Source of the DNA: Paenibacillus borealis
GTDB taxonomy: Bacteria > Bacillota > Bacilli > Paenibacillales > Paenibacillaceae
Direction: 5' to 3'
Length of the DNA stretch: 64,000 nt
Assembly: GCF_000758665.1 (NCBI RefSeq)
Contig: NZ_CP009285.1
Coordinates: 1,178,001 to 1,242,000, forward strand
Below are positions 34,441-43,869 of this stretch, piece after piece. The translations under genes were made by a program, and so were the position numbers. The notes under the pieces were generated by a model that did not search any database, was not told the origin of the DNA, and saw nothing but the letters and a program-made list of their open reading frames with translations. Numbering within the stretch: position 1 is the stretch's first letter; every line of letters begins with the position of its first letter.

Positions 34441-35124
34441 ATGAAGTACAAAGTGATTTTATTTGATGCCGATGATACGCTGTTTGATTACGGGATGGCG
34501 GAGAGCCATGCCTTGTACCACGCCTTTGCCCATTTCGGACTGCCGACAGGGGCGGAGGATTACGCGTCCAGCTACAAAGAAATTAACCATTCACTGTGGA
34601 AGGACTTCGAACAGGGACGGATTACCTCTGCTGCGCTGCGTGTGGAACGGTTCAACCGGCTGTTTGCCGCGCATAGTCTTGAGCTTAAGCCGGATGAATT
34701 CAGCGAAGCTTATCTGCGGTTCCTCGGGGAGGGCACGTTCCTGATTCAAGGGGCGGTAGAGCTATGCGGAGAGCTTGCCGGCTGCAGGCTGGCTATTATA
34801 ACAAACGGAATTAAGGATGTGCAGCAATCGAGAATCAAGGGTTCCCCGCTGAGCGAAGTATTCGAAGCAATTATTATCTCTGAGGAGACAGGGTACCAGA
34901 AGCCGGAGACGGGGATTTTTGATTATGCTTTTGAACGGCTTGGTATTTCTGATAAAAGTAAGGTGCTGATTGTCGGTGACTCGCTGACCTCGGATATTCA
35001 GGGCGGGATCAATTATGGCATCGATACCTGCTGGTTCAATCCGCTGGAGAAACCGGGAGATCCGGATGTGCTGCCTACATATGAAATCCGCAGTTTAGAG
35101 GAGCTTCTGAAGATTGTACGCTAG
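34441..35124 (+). CDS. HAD-family nucleotidase, YjjG-like
   Basis: ATG 34441 with GGAGGG about 12 bp upstream. HAD motif I FDADDTLFDYG at residues 8-18, motif II AIITNG near 120, the motif III Lys in the GYQKPETGIFD region and motif IV VGDSLTSDIQGG near 180 are complete. The helical cap and length (227 aa) match YjjG-type 5'-nucleotidases that remove the phosphate from non-canonical pyrimidine nucleotides and so protect DNA. Monocistronic. Confidence 0.9.
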   Translation: MKYKVILFDADDTLFDYGMAESHALYHAFAHFGLPTGAEDYASSYKEINHSLWKDFEQGRITSAALRVERFNRLFAAHSLELKPDEFSEAYLRFLGEGTFLIQGAVELCGELAGCRLAIITNGIKDVQQSRIKGSPLSEVFEAIIISEETGYQKPETGIFDYAFERLGISDKSKVLIVGDSLTSDIQGGINYGIDTCWFNPLEKPGDPDVLPTYEIRSLEELLKIVR

Positions 35125-35271
35125 GGCAATGTTTGTGGCAGGCGGGTGACGTTGAGTGCCAATCCCTCTTGAACTTGGCTTCCGGCAGGTTGAAAGATTC
35201 TCCCCTGTGTTAAATATATAAGGACGCTATATATATCCAATATTGATAACAACACACGGGAGAGGATTACT

Positions 35272-35943
35272 ATGAATAAAAAATGGCTGATTGCCGCCGT
35301 GGTTACCGGACTTACAGTAACCGGTTCGGCAGGTGTCTATGCAGGCGCCAAGCTGCAGCAAATCAAGGCCTATCTGAACCACAGCCTCGGGATTGTGGTG
35401 GATGGTACTCCGTATTGGCTGAAAGACGGCAACGGTAAAACGCTAACACCAATCACCTACGAAGGCACCACCTACCTGCCGATCCGGTCGATCGCAGATG
35501 CGCTGGATGTGCCGATAACTTATGATGCTGCGAATTATAAAGTGAGAATCGGTACCGGCAGCGAGGTTGCCCCTTCACCGGGAGCCTCCGCCGGCGGCGG
35601 GACTACAGCTCCGGTGGAGGGTACTGCCCGGCCGGTTAACCTGCCGAAGGATTTCCCGATTCCGGCAGATGCCCTGATTGCGACCACCCTTGATACGGAT
35701 GCAAACGGTGTGAAAAAGGTGGCCTTCAGCTATTCCACGCAGGAAACGCTGGACATGATGGGATTCGTGTACAGTGAATATGTGCGCATCAAGCGGCTTG
35801 ATAATGCTTCAGAGACCGTAACAGCCAGCACGGTCAAAATCACAGGCAGACTCGGCGGCACGAGTCCGGTATCGATCACGGGCAAAGCTTCCACTGCCCG
35901 TCCAGGCTACAATATCTTCACGGTTACCTGGTCAGAGAGCTGA
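35272..35943 (+). CDS. Secreted protein with copper-amine-oxidase-like stalk domain
   Basis: ATG 35272 follows GGGAGAGG. A signal peptide or membrane anchor (1-26) precedes a stalk-type domain at about 30-100 with GTTYLPIRSIADAL. A Gly/Ala linker (101-122) and a C-terminal domain of about 100 residues follow, with no recognised motif. Stalk domains are common in Paenibacillus envelope proteins; this is one of three in the window (also 26031 and, less certainly, 39267). Function unknown. Confidence 0.8.
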   Translation: MNKKWLIAAVVTGLTVTGSAGVYAGAKLQQIKAYLNHSLGIVVDGTPYWLKDGNGKTLTPITYEGTTYLPIRSIADALDVPITYDAANYKVRIGTGSEVAPSPGASAGGGTTAPVEGTARPVNLPKDFPIPADALIATTLDTDANGVKKVAFSYSTQETLDMMGFVYSEYVRIKRLDNASETVTASTVKITGRLGGTSPVSITGKASTARPGYNIFTVTWSES

Positions 35944-35981
35944 TAGGCATAAGTATGCAGTTATGCTCTCATGAATAGAAC

Positions 35982-36016
35982 AAATACTCCGGGCCGCGAA
36001 GCGGTCCGGAGTATTT
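35982..36016. terminator. Hairpin terminator between the stalk protein and dioxygenase genes
   Basis: AAATACTCCGG.CCGC and GCGG.CCGGAGTATTT make a 15-bp stem with a GAA loop, flanked by A on one side and T on the other, so it can act in both directions. Confidence 0.85.
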
Positions 36017-36060
36017 AGTGCGGAAAGGATTAGATGGTTTGTTCCGGCACCTTCTTAAGC

Positions 36061-37044
36061 TTAAGCCTGCTGCCGGGTATCGAGCGGCTTCAAATGCGCT
36101 TCAATCTGCGCGCGCTTTGATTCCAGGAACGGCGGAAGGGCCAGGGCCTCGCCCAAATGCTCTACCTCTTCATCGGTGGCAAATCCCGGTCCATCCGTAG
36201 CCAGCTCGAACAAAATGCCATTCGGCTCGCGGAAATAGAGCGAGCGGAAGTAGAAGCGGTCGACGAATCCGGAATTGGGCAGCTGCACGGTGCGGATACG
36301 TTCGATCCACAGCTTGAGCTCTTCTTCGTTATCTACGCGGAAGGCGACGTGATGTACACCGCCGCGTCCGAGGCGCTCCTGCGGCAGATCCTTGCGTTCC
36401 TCCAGATGGATCTCTGTGCCGGAGCCGCCTTCTCCGGTCTCGAATACGATGACATCCGGCTGTCCGTTTACCAGCGAAGGGTAAGTGTCCTTGCGGCGGA
36501 AGCCGAGCAGATCCTCCAGGATCAGCGCCGTATGTTCGGCTGTCTCTACGGTGAGGTGTGCCGGGCCAAGTCCAACAATGGCATATTCCGCCGGTACGGG
36601 GCTCTTGTCCCAGGGCTTGCCGCCAGCCATACCCTGATTATGCTCATCCGAGACGAGGATAAGGCGCTGTCCCTCGTGATCGGTGAAGGCCAGTGTCTTG
36701 CGGCCGCCGCGTTCGGCAATCTCATCGTGCTCCACGCCAAACACTGTGAACCGCTGGGTCCAGTAGAGCAGCGCATCATCACTTGGTACACGGAGTGAAA
36801 GCGCAGAGATGCTGTTGTTGCCGTCACGGTTGCGGCCGGCGTTCGGCAGCTCGAAGAAGGTAAGCTCGGTGCCCGGGTTCCCGGTCTCATCACCATAGAA
36901 CAGATGATAGACAGAAACGTCATCCTGGTTTACAGTTTTTTTGATCAGGCGTAGTCCGAGCACTTCCGTGTAGAATTTGTAGTTCTCCGGTGCTTTGGCT
37001 GTAATGGCGGATACATGATGCAGCCCTTTTAATGTTAAACTCAT
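36061..37044 (-). CDS. Ring-cleaving (glyoxalase-superfamily) dioxygenase, MhqO/MhqA-like
   Basis: ATG 37044 (minus strand) follows AGGAGG. The 327-aa protein has two glyoxalase/extradiol dioxygenase modules: residues about 3-140 starting GLHHVSAITA, and about 150-300 with AHLTVET, GGVHHVAFRV and LYFREPNGILFELAT, which supply His and Glu metal ligands. Proteins of this family cleave hydroquinone- or catechol-like rings and are usually induced by quinones. A regulator of the MhqR type is not adjacent. It is divergent from the AAC(3)-like gene. Confidence 0.9.
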   Translation of the reverse strand: MSLTLKGLHHVSAITAKAPENYKFYTEVLGLRLIKKTVNQDDVSVYHLFYGDETGNPGTELTFFELPNAGRNRDGNNSISALSLRVPSDDALLYWTQRFTVFGVEHDEIAERGGRKTLAFTDHEGQRLILVSDEHNQGMAGGKPWDKSPVPAEYAIVGLGPAHLTVETAEHTALILEDLLGFRRKDTYPSLVNGQPDVIVFETGEGGSGTEIHLEERKDLPQERLGRGGVHHVAFRVDNEEELKLWIERIRTVQLPNSGFVDRFYFRSLYFREPNGILFELATDGPGFATDEEVEHLGEALALPPFLESKRAQIEAHLKPLDTRQQA

Positions 37045-37247
37045 GTGAAGGCCTCCTATATAGTTTTGTCGCTTCGAGATCAGAAACTCAAGCTTTGTGA
37101 GTCTAAGCGTATATGTCTAACCGTGCCGGATACTTAATGAGTATTTTTAAGTTACTATAATTTTAATAGTAAATTAGGAGAAATGCAAGGTGTATTTTGT
37201 ATTCATATTTAGTGTCCGATTTAGTATCCAAGAAAGCGGGGTTAAAC

Positions 37248-38078
37248 ATGCACACCAAATCAAGTCTGATGAAGCAGCTGGAGAGCCTGGGGATAGATCC
37301 GCAAGGAACGCTGCTGGTTCATTCCTCCTATAAGAGCATCGGTGAAGTAGAGGGAGGGGCGGAGACCGTACTGGATGCGCTCTCCGAGTATATGAAGGAA
37401 GGGCTGCTTGTCCTGCCGGCGCATACCTGGTCGTATATTAACGCGCTGAATCCGCGGTTCTCCGTTCTGGAGTCACCAGTCTGCGTCGGCATTCTGCCGG
37501 AGCTGTTCCGTAAGCGGCCGGGCGTGATCCGTTCCTGGCATCCGACACACTCTGTAGCTGCGCTTGGTGCGGACGCGGCAGACTTTACTGCCGGAGACCA
37601 GCGCTGGGATACACCCTGCGCGCGCGGCTCGGTCTATGGCAGGCTGCTGGACCGCAAGGCGGAGATTATGCTGCTGGGTGTTGATTTGCGGAGAAACACG
37701 TTCATCCACGGAATTGAAGAATGGGTGGATATCCCCGGCAGAATGACGGACGGGCATGAACAGTTATACACCGTGACACCTGAGGGGGAGGAAATTGCTG
37801 TTCCCTCACGCAGGCACTCCGGACTGTCCTGGTCACAGCATTTCTGGAAGGTGGAGCCTGTGCTGGAGGAAGGCGGTGCCCTGCGCCGGGGCAGGTTCGG
37901 CGATGCTGCGGTCATGATCTGCGGCACTGTGGAGACAACGGATATCCTGAGCCGCATGCTTGGGGAGAATCCGGATTTGTTCTCGGACAATGAGCCGCTG
38001 CACGGGGAAGCTGTGCCCGAGTCGCTGCCCAAGACGAAGCCGGGAGTCCCGCAGCGGACCGTCAGGGAACGTACGTAA
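37248..38078 (+). CDS. Aminoglycoside N(3)-acetyltransferase family protein
   Basis: ATG 37248 after AGCGGGG is chosen; the frame extends to a TTG at 37197 without a ribosome site. The 276-aa protein shows the family pattern LLVHSSYKSIGEVEGGAETVLDAL at the start, LPAHTW, the SWHPTHSVAALG motif with conserved His residues, and LLLGVDLRRNTFIH. The enzyme family transfers acetyl from acetyl-CoA to an amine. Many chromosomal members (YokD-like) have unknown natural substrates, so resistance cannot be assumed. The C-terminus has a ~30-residue Pro/Lys/Arg-rich extension. Confidence 0.88.
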   Translation: MHTKSSLMKQLESLGIDPQGTLLVHSSYKSIGEVEGGAETVLDALSEYMKEGLLVLPAHTWSYINALNPRFSVLESPVCVGILPELFRKRPGVIRSWHPTHSVAALGADAADFTAGDQRWDTPCARGSVYGRLLDRKAEIMLLGVDLRRNTFIHGIEEWVDIPGRMTDGHEQLYTVTPEGEEIAVPSRRHSGLSWSQHFWKVEPVLEEGGALRRGRFGDAAVMICGTVETTDILSRMLGENPDLFSDNEPLHGEAVPESLPKTKPGVPQRTVRERT

Positions 38079-38173
38079 CTTTAAATTGAATCTAAGTTAC
38101 CTGCCCATTCTGGCAAGGCTCTATCAATGTATGGTATATTATTCTCACAAAAAACAAAGTAAGGAGATTGGAA

Positions 38174-39106
38174 ATGACAAAAACTTTGATCTTTGGACAC
38201 AAAAACCCGGATACAGATACAATCTGTTCAGCAATTGCGTATGCAGCACTTAAGAAGGAATTAGGCTGGGATGCCGAGCCGGTCCGTCTGGGAGAGGTCA
38301 GCGGCGAAACTCAATATGCACTTGATCACTTCGGGGTACCGGCACCGCGTCTGGTGGAGAATGTTGCAGCTGAAGCGAACCAGGTTATTCTCGTTGACCA
38401 TAATGAACGCCAGCAAAGTGCGAATGATATCGATCAGGTCCGTGTGGTTGAGGTTATCGACCATCACCGGATTGCGAACTTTGAAACCGCTCATCCGCTG
38501 TACTATCGTGCAGAGCCTGTAGGCTGTACTGCAACAATCCTGAACAAGCTGTACAAAGAGAATGGTGTAGCTATTCCGAAGAACATCGCCGGTCTGATGC
38601 TCTCCGCTATCATTTCCGACTCCCTGCTGTTCAAATCGCCAACCTGCACTGAAGAGGATGTTGCCGCTGCACGTGAACTGGCTGACATCGCTGGTGTAGA
38701 TGCTGAGAGCTATGGCCTTGCCTTGCTCAAGGCAGGTGCTGACCTCAGTGACAAGAGTATCGCCCAGCTGATCTCCCTGGATGCCAAGGAATTCAAAATG
38801 GGTGAATACAAAGTGGAGATCGCCCAGGTCAATGCTGTGGATGTGAATGATGTGCTGTCCAAGCAGGCTGAGCTGGAAACGGCCCTTACAGCTATTATCG
38901 ATGACAAGGGACTTGATCTGTTCCTGTTCGTAGTTACCGATATCCTGAATAACGATTCTGTAGGATTGGCTCTGGGCCGTGTAGCCGGCGCTGTGGAGCA
39001 GGCTTACAATGTGAAGCTGGACGACAACAAAGCTGTGCTGAAGGGTGTAGTTTCCCGCAAATCACAGATCGTACCGGTTCTGACTGAAACGATTGCCAAG
39101 CTGTAA
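38174..39106 (+). CDS. ppaC: Manganese-dependent inorganic pyrophosphatase
   Basis: ATG 38174 is 7 bp after AAGGAG. The 310-aa protein is a DHH-family class II pyrophosphatase: [17 protein letters not shown] near the start (metal His and Asp), ILVDHNE near 75, [10 protein letters not shown] near 97 (DHH), and a C-terminal DHHA2 domain with SRKSQIVP. No CBS or DRTGG insert, so it is the short constitutive type. It hydrolyses pyrophosphate to drive biosynthetic reactions. Monocistronic with a terminator after it. Confidence 0.96.
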   Translation: MTKTLIFGHKNPDTDTICSAIAYAALKKELGWDAEPVRLGEVSGETQYALDHFGVPAPRLVENVAAEANQVILVDHNERQQSANDIDQVRVVEVIDHHRIANFETAHPLYYRAEPVGCTATILNKLYKENGVAIPKNIAGLMLSAIISDSLLFKSPTCTEEDVAAARELADIAGVDAESYGLALLKAGADLSDKSIAQLISLDAKEFKMGEYKVEIAQVNAVDVNDVLSKQAELETALTAIIDDKGLDLFLFVVTDILNNDSVGLALGRVAGAVEQAYNVKLDDNKAVLKGVVSRKSQIVPVLTETIAKL

Positions 39107-39151
39107 AGACTCGCCCGGAATCGTTTTATATTTATAATTTTTACGCATAAT

Positions 39152-39198
39152 AACCGGTTGCAGCATTCTTAACAGGATGAGGCAACCGGTTTTATTTT
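39152..39198 (+). terminator. Intrinsic terminator after ppaC
   Basis: AACCGGTTGC and GCAACCGGTT form a perfect 10-bp stem with a 20-nt loop followed by TTATTTT. Confidence 0.85.
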
Positions 39199-39266
39199 AC
39201 AATTGAGAGCAACTCCTTCCGGTTTGACGGGTATAATCAGCATAGGGATATTTGAGGGGGACGGAA

Positions 39267-39842
39267 ATGATGGGGAAAATGCGTAAGCTGGTGGTGTCCA
39301 CACTCGGGCTGATGATTATCTCAGGAGGAACTCTGCTGTATGCTGCTGCGGGCAAAACGGATCTCTCAGTGTACATAAATAACGTGCTTCAAAAGCAGCC
39401 GGGGATATCATCGGAAGGCCAGGCCTATCTGCCGCTGGACCAGCTTCCTGACAATATGCATGCGATCCTGTCACTGGACGAGTCGGCGGGGACGATCCGT
39501 ATCTATAAGCCTAATGTGAACACGGTGCTGCTTGATGATAAGGGGACCATTTTTGGCAAAGTAAGAACCGCATCCAGCAGTACGTTCTACACCCTGGTGC
39601 AGGTGGATCAGCTGAAAACAGATGTCTCGGACCTGAAAATAACGATTACTGATCCGGCCGGCAAAACGGATACCGTGGATAATCAGCAGATTACGGAGAA
39701 GAAGGACAGCTTCTGGTTCAAGTCGGCGGCGTATAATTACACCTTCACGGAGAAGGGCAGCTATACGATCCAAGTCTATTTGAAAGATACTGCATCCAAG
39801 AAATGGTTCATCGTTTCCGAACTGCAGATATCGACCACTTAA
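39267..39842 (+). CDS. Secreted protein of unknown function, possible stalk-domain relative
   Basis: ATG 39267 lies 6 bp after GAGGGGG. The signal peptide ends near LLYAAAG. Residues 30-80 (VYINNVLQKQPG, GQAYLPLDQLPD) resemble half of a copper-amine-oxidase-like stalk repeat. The C-terminal ~110 residues are beta-rich and Ig-like (KITITDPAGK, KGSYTIQVYLKD). No catalytic motif. It stands 31 bp before the Rrf2 regulator and may be co-transcribed with it. Confidence 0.78.
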   Translation: MMGKMRKLVVSTLGLMIISGGTLLYAAAGKTDLSVYINNVLQKQPGISSEGQAYLPLDQLPDNMHAILSLDESAGTIRIYKPNVNTVLLDDKGTIFGKVRTASSSTFYTLVQVDQLKTDVSDLKITITDPAGKTDTVDNQQITEKKDSFWFKSAAYNYTFTEKGSYTIQVYLKDTASKKWFIVSELQISTT

Positions 39843-39872
39843 TCACTTAATCATGAAGGAGGAGCGGGAACT

Positions 39873-40310
39873 ATGGCGAAAACACGAAACAGCGGAGCTC
39901 CCCAATATAAGTCGTTTGGTCTCGTGCTGCAGGCGTTAGTGATCCTCGCGAAAAAAGGAAATACCTGTTCGAGCTGCGAGATCGCCGAATTGCTGTCGTC
40001 CGAAGCCACGCTGTTGAGGCGCCTTATGGCTAATCTGACCCGTGAGCGGATTCTGGTGACCCGCGAGGGGCGTGACGGAGGATATCTGCTTAACCGGGCG
40101 CCGGAGGAGTTGACGCTTGCTGAGATTTATCGGGCTATGGAGGCAGGAGAAGGACGCGATAATGGTCACAGTGATACAATGTGTGTAAATGCACTGGGGA
40201 CACAAATGAAGGCAGCCTATGGTGAACTGCTGGACGAGCTGGACCGGAGTGCGCTAAGTGTTCTGGAACGCTACACGCTGGCCGATATGGTGCGCAAAAC
40301 GGAAGGTTGA
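39873..40310 (+). CDS. Rrf2-family transcriptional regulator
   Basis: ATG 39873 follows AAGGAGGAG. The 145-aa protein has an Rrf2 winged helix (ALVILAKKGNTCSSCEIAELL, RRLMANLTRERILVTREGRDGGYLL) and a helical dimer arm. It has three cysteines (two as CSSC in the first helical region, one in TMCVN) but not the three-Cys iron-sulfur cluster loop of IscR/NsrR. It may be a YwnA-like thiol or redox switch. The likely target is the nitroreductase gene 133 bp downstream. Confidence 0.88.
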   Translation: MAKTRNSGAPQYKSFGLVLQALVILAKKGNTCSSCEIAELLSSEATLLRRLMANLTRERILVTREGRDGGYLLNRAPEELTLAEIYRAMEAGEGRDNGHSDTMCVNALGTQMKAAYGELLDELDRSALSVLERYTLADMVRKTEG

Positions 40311-40442
40311 CAGTGTGCTTTTTTTTGAATTATACTGTGCGTAATATTATACAGTTAAACGCCAGCGCTGGGATGCGGTGGTTGATGAAGTGTTTTTGTG
40401 GATCAGGAAAAGGAAGAGGAAGAGGAAGAGGAGGATGAGCGT

Positions 40443-41090
40443 ATGTCAGCAGAACTGAAGGCAGAACAGGAATTCAGCAAGGTGATTCGCGATAGGCATT
40501 CTGTGCGGAAATACGATCCGTCCTGGACGATATCCGATGCGGAGATTAAGGAGATCCTCGAAGAGGCGATTCTGGCCCCGTCTTCTTCCAACCTGCAGCC
40601 GTGGCGGTTCATTGTCATTACCGATCCGGATGTGAAGGCACAGCTGCTGCCGATTGCCCATAACCAGGCACAGATTACCGATTCCTCAGCGACGATAGCC
40701 GTGCTTGGCGATCTTGAGGCGTACCGCAATGCGGAGACCATCTATCAGTACGCAGAGGCAGCCGGATATGTCACAGCAGAAATAGGCGCGGCTATGGCCA
40801 AAAGAAGCTATGACGGTTATTCCGGCATGCCTGCTGAGAGGCTGAAGGATATTGCGCTGATAGACGGCGGGCTGATCTCCATGCAGCTTATGCTGGCAGC
40901 CAAAGCGAGAGGTTATGATACCGTGCCTATGGGCGGATTCGTTCACGACAGCTTCAAGGAGCTGTTCGGGATTACGGAGCGTTATGTGCCGGTGATGCTC
41001 ATTGCGCTGGGCAAGGCAGCAGTAGAAGGACGGCCGACAGCCAGACTTCCGCTGGAAGCAGTTACGCACTGGAACGCTTTTCAGGCCTAA
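40443..41090 (+). CDS. Nitroreductase-family FMN oxidoreductase
   Basis: ATG 40443 is chosen because GAGGAGGATG lies just upstream; the in-frame GTG at 40398 would add a Glu-rich leader that is really a purine-rich ribosome-site tract. The 215-aa protein has RHSVRKYD (FMN phosphate contact), LAPSSSNLQPWRF and a C-terminal GGFVHDSFKELF...RYVPVMLIALGKA. It reduces nitro or quinone compounds with NAD(P)H. Paired with the upstream Rrf2 regulator, a stress-responsive role is likely. Confidence 0.9.
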   Translation: MSAELKAEQEFSKVIRDRHSVRKYDPSWTISDAEIKEILEEAILAPSSSNLQPWRFIVITDPDVKAQLLPIAHNQAQITDSSATIAVLGDLEAYRNAETIYQYAEAAGYVTAEIGAAMAKRSYDGYSGMPAERLKDIALIDGGLISMQLMLAAKARGYDTVPMGGFVHDSFKELFGITERYVPVMLIALGKAAVEGRPTARLPLEAVTHWNAFQA

Positions 41091-41139
41091 TTCTGAAGGA
41101 TTGAGCTTTACGCTATATTACTGTACCTGTTATCTACTG

Positions 41140-41185
41140 AAGAAACGGATGCCGCCCCTGAGGACGGTGCCCGTTTCTTCTTGTT
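41140..41185 (+). terminator. Intrinsic terminator after the nitroreductase gene
   Basis: GAAACGG...CCGTTTC with an inner GCCG/CGGT stem, followed by TTCTTGTTT. Confidence 0.75.
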
Positions 41186-41270
41186 TGCGGAGCTTTCTGC
41201 TACACTGAAGATATTGAACGCATGAACTTAAGTTAAGACAGACAATAACAGCCTTTAGGAGGAGATCACA

Positions 41271-41978
41271 TTGATTAAAGTATATCCTGCAGAGTCTGCA
41301 CACCGGTTCGATCACGGCTGGCTGAAGGGCAGTCATGTCTTCTCGTTTGGCGATTTCTATGATCCTGACAATACAGCTTTCGGCCCGATGCGGGTCTGTA
41401 ACGACGATACCATCTCTCCGGGAAGAGGCTTCGGTGCCCATCCGCACAGTGACATGGAGATTGTCTCCATTGTGCTGTCCGGCGTGCTGCGCCATGAGGA
41501 TAACCTGGGCAATGTGGCGGAGACTTCCTTTGGCGGTATTCAGCGGATGTCAGCCGGAACAGGTGCCATTCATACGGAACATAACCCTTCAGACAGCGAG
41601 CCGGTGCGGCTGCTGCAGCTGTGGTTCATGCCGCGTACACGGGGCACGGCTCCTTCCTACGCGACAGGGCGTTTCGACCCGGCGAAGCTTGAAGGAAGAC
41701 TCCTTCCGGTAGTGGCGGCTGAAGCCTCAGCGGAGGTTGTCGGTATCGCCCAGGATATGACCATCTATCTGGGCAGAACGCTGGCAGGCGGACGGCTGGA
41801 TTTCCGGCAGGAGCTGGGACGGCGGATCTTCATCTATTTGATCGAGGGACAAATTACACTGAACGGGGACGCTGTGCTCAGGCCGGGAGATTCTGCCCGG
41901 ATTGAGGCGGTCAGCCAGCTCGCGCTGCAGGCAGACAAGGATACGGATACGCTTGTCATGCTGATTGATCTGCCTTGA
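41271..41978 (+). CDS. Pirin-family bicupin protein (YhhW-like)
   Basis: The start is TTG 41271, 8 bp after AGGAGG. The 235-aa protein has an N-terminal cupin with metal ligands in GAHPHSDMEIVS and GAIHTEHN, and the family signature FGGIQRMSAGTGA. The C-terminal half is a degenerate cupin (FIYLIEGQITLNG). Some members are quercetin 2,3-dioxygenases; others have no known activity. It lies 37 bp before a small gene and may be in one operon with it. Confidence 0.92.
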   Translation: MIKVYPAESAHRFDHGWLKGSHVFSFGDFYDPDNTAFGPMRVCNDDTISPGRGFGAHPHSDMEIVSIVLSGVLRHEDNLGNVAETSFGGIQRMSAGTGAIHTEHNPSDSEPVRLLQLWFMPRTRGTAPSYATGRFDPAKLEGRLLPVVAAEASAEVVGIAQDMTIYLGRTLAGGRLDFRQELGRRIFIYLIEGQITLNGDAVLRPGDSARIEAVSQLALQADKDTDTLVMLIDLP

Positions 41979-42015
41979 ATAAGGCTTGAACCCATATTTG
42001 GAGGAGGAATCCCTA

Positions 42016-42345
42016 ATGGCAGAACAGGAAAGAGTGCTGGTGAAGCATTCCGTAACGGGGCGCATGCTGATCAGCAGTACAGACGGCATAGGCTATACCT
42101 TCGATAAGCAGGGCGGACTGACCCTGATTACCCTGACCGGAGTTACAGCTGCACAAGGCGCGGCGGTTACCGGACTGAAGGCTGAATTGAATGTATTCCG
42201 TTTCGAGGAACCCGCTGACGGGCCGGTGATCAAGCACTGGTATTATGTAGGTGATAATCCTGTAGTGTATGATGCCGCCTCCGGCCGCCTGACGATAGCT
42301 GTACAATCAGAGATCAAATACCGGCCTGATCAATACTGGGAATAA
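42016..42345 (+). CDS. Uncharacterised 109-aa protein
   Basis: ATG 42016 after GGAGGAGGAAT. The protein is small, soluble and beta-rich with no Cys, signal peptide or recognised motif. Proximity to the pirin gene suggests co-expression. A 13-bp inverted repeat follows. Confidence 0.75.
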   Translation: MAEQERVLVKHSVTGRMLISSTDGIGYTFDKQGGLTLITLTGVTAAQGAAVTGLKAELNVFRFEEPADGPVIKHWYYVGDNPVVYDAASGRLTIAVQSEIKYRPDQYWE

Positions 42346-42353
42346 AGCGGCAT

Positions 42354-42399
42354 AGACATCAACCTTGACTCTCTAACGTTTCACGTAAGGTTGATGTCT
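42354..42399. other. 13-bp perfect inverted repeat with 20-nt loop
   Basis: AGACATCAACCTT (42354-42366) pairs exactly with AAGGTTGATGTCT (42387-42399). No clear T-run follows on the + strand, so it is an unusual terminator or a regulatory palindrome. Confidence 0.7.
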
Positions 42400-42448
42400 G
42401 CTGCTTGCCTGAATTTGCTGAAAAAAGCTGAAAATGGGACAAAATATA

Positions 42449-42478
42449 TTGACAACATGTCCTGAAAGGACTAGCTTT
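42449..42478 (+). promoter_or_regulatory. Candidate promoter region of the leucine dehydrogenase gene
   Basis: TTGACA at 42449-42454 is clear; the -10 (TAGCTT at 42472) is poor. The spacer contains the palindrome GTCCTGAAAGGAC (42459-42471), a possible operator. Confidence 0.45.
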
Positions 42479-42519
42479 GTTATGAAACGTAACATGTACA
42501 TAAAGTGGAGACAGGAGAA

Positions 42520-43623
42520 ATGAATCTAATGGAATTGTTTGCGGCAATGGAGCGGGACGACTACGAGGAAGTGCTGTTTTGTCAGGATAAGGCATCAGGC
42601 TTAAAGGCGATCATTGCCATTCATGACACAACACTGGGTCCCGCACTGGGTGGAACGAGAATGTGGACATATGCTACAGAGGAAGAGGCGGTTGTGGACG
42701 CGCTTCGGCTGGCCAAGGGCATGACTTATAAGAATGCGGTTGCCGGGCTGAATCTGGGCGGCGGCAAGACGGTGATTATAGGTGATCCCCAAAAAGATAA
42801 AAATGAGGCGATGTTCCGCGCCTTCGGCAGATACATACAGGGCTTGAACGGCCGTTATATTACAGCCGAGGATGTAGGCACAACGGAAGAAGATATGGAC
42901 ATCATCCATCAGGAGACGGATTTCGTCACCGGGATCTCGGCTACCTATGGTTCCTCCGGCAACCCTTCACCGGCTACAGCCTTCGGGGTATATCAGGGAA
43001 TGAAGGCAGCGGCGAAGGCAGCATTCGGCAGTGATTCACTGACAGGCAGAACCGTTGCTGTGCAGGGTGTCGGCAATGTATCCTTCACGCTGTGCAAATA
43101 TCTTCATGAAGAGGGCGCACGCCTGATCGTCACAGATATTAATAAAGAAGCTGTCAGCCGGGCAGTAGAGGCTTACGGTGCTACAGCGGTGGACCCGGGC
43201 GAGATTATCGGGGCGGATTGCGATATCTATGCGCCGTGCGCACTCGGTGCCACCATCAATGATGAATCCCTGCCGCTGCTGAGAGCCAAGGTTGTGGCAG
43301 GAGCCGCTAACAATCAGCTCAAAGAGCCGCGCCACGGGGATGCCCTGCATGAGATGGGGATTGTCTACGCCCCGGATTATGTCATTAATGCCGGCGGTGT
43401 AATCAATATCGCAGACGAGCTGAACGGCTATAACAAGGAACGGGCGTTCAAGCAAATCGCCAAAATCTACGACAGCATTACCCGCGTGCTGGAAATCTCC
43501 CAGCTGAGCGGGATTCCAGCTTACGCTGCAGCGGACCAGCTCGCAGAGGAGCGGATCTCGCTGCTGCGGAACAGCCGCAGTACCTTCCTGCGCAACGGGC
43601 AGCATGCCCTCAGCAGAAGATAA
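42520..43623 (+). CDS. Leucine dehydrogenase
   Basis: ATG 42520 (GGAG 9 bp upstream) is chosen; ATG 42529 is an alternative. The 367-aa protein matches Bacillus leucine dehydrogenase along its length: [36 protein letters not shown] with the catalytic Lys, [29 protein letters not shown], and the NAD fold [10 protein letters not shown]. It oxidatively deaminates leucine and other branched-chain amino acids to 2-keto acids, feeding branched fatty acid synthesis. The usual bkd genes are not adjacent here; it is monocistronic with a strong terminator. Confidence 0.95.
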   Translation: MNLMELFAAMERDDYEEVLFCQDKASGLKAIIAIHDTTLGPALGGTRMWTYATEEEAVVDALRLAKGMTYKNAVAGLNLGGGKTVIIGDPQKDKNEAMFRAFGRYIQGLNGRYITAEDVGTTEEDMDIIHQETDFVTGISATYGSSGNPSPATAFGVYQGMKAAAKAAFGSDSLTGRTVAVQGVGNVSFTLCKYLHEEGARLIVTDINKEAVSRAVEAYGATAVDPGEIIGADCDIYAPCALGATINDESLPLLRAKVVAGAANNQLKEPRHGDALHEMGIVYAPDYVINAGGVINIADELNGYNKERAFKQIAKIYDSITRVLEISQLSGIPAYAAADQLAEERISLLRNSRSTFLRNGQHALSRR

Positions 43624-43692
43624 GTTAGGCGGCCGGAGCAGGAGCGGTGATCCCGCTGTATCATCCGGGCAGCTAATGAAATTGTACATCGT

Positions 43693-43740
43693 CCGGCCCT
43701 GTTCCGCGCTATTTGGCGCTGAACAGGGCCGGTTCTTTTT
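43693..43740 (+). terminator. Strong intrinsic terminator after leucine dehydrogenase
   Basis: CCGGCCCTGTTC and GAACAGGGCCGG form a perfect 12-bp stem followed by TTCTTTTT. Confidence 0.93.
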
Positions 43741-43869
43741 ATATAGCAGATCATTCGACAATTAGTTGGCTATTTCATACAGGATAGTGAGAAATGTAGC
43801 AGTAGCCGGCATGGATAATAAGGAAAATAGAACCAGGTAAGATCTTACAGGATTGAAAGGTGGAGACAC

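Noticed and set aside
36157..36798. 213-aa plus-strand ORF opposite the ring-cleaving dioxygenase
   Set aside because: Antisense shadow; the minus-strand protein has conserved metal-ligand motifs.
37248..38078. Aminoglycoside resistance gene
   Set aside because: Family membership alone does not show resistance; many chromosomal members have other or unknown substrates.
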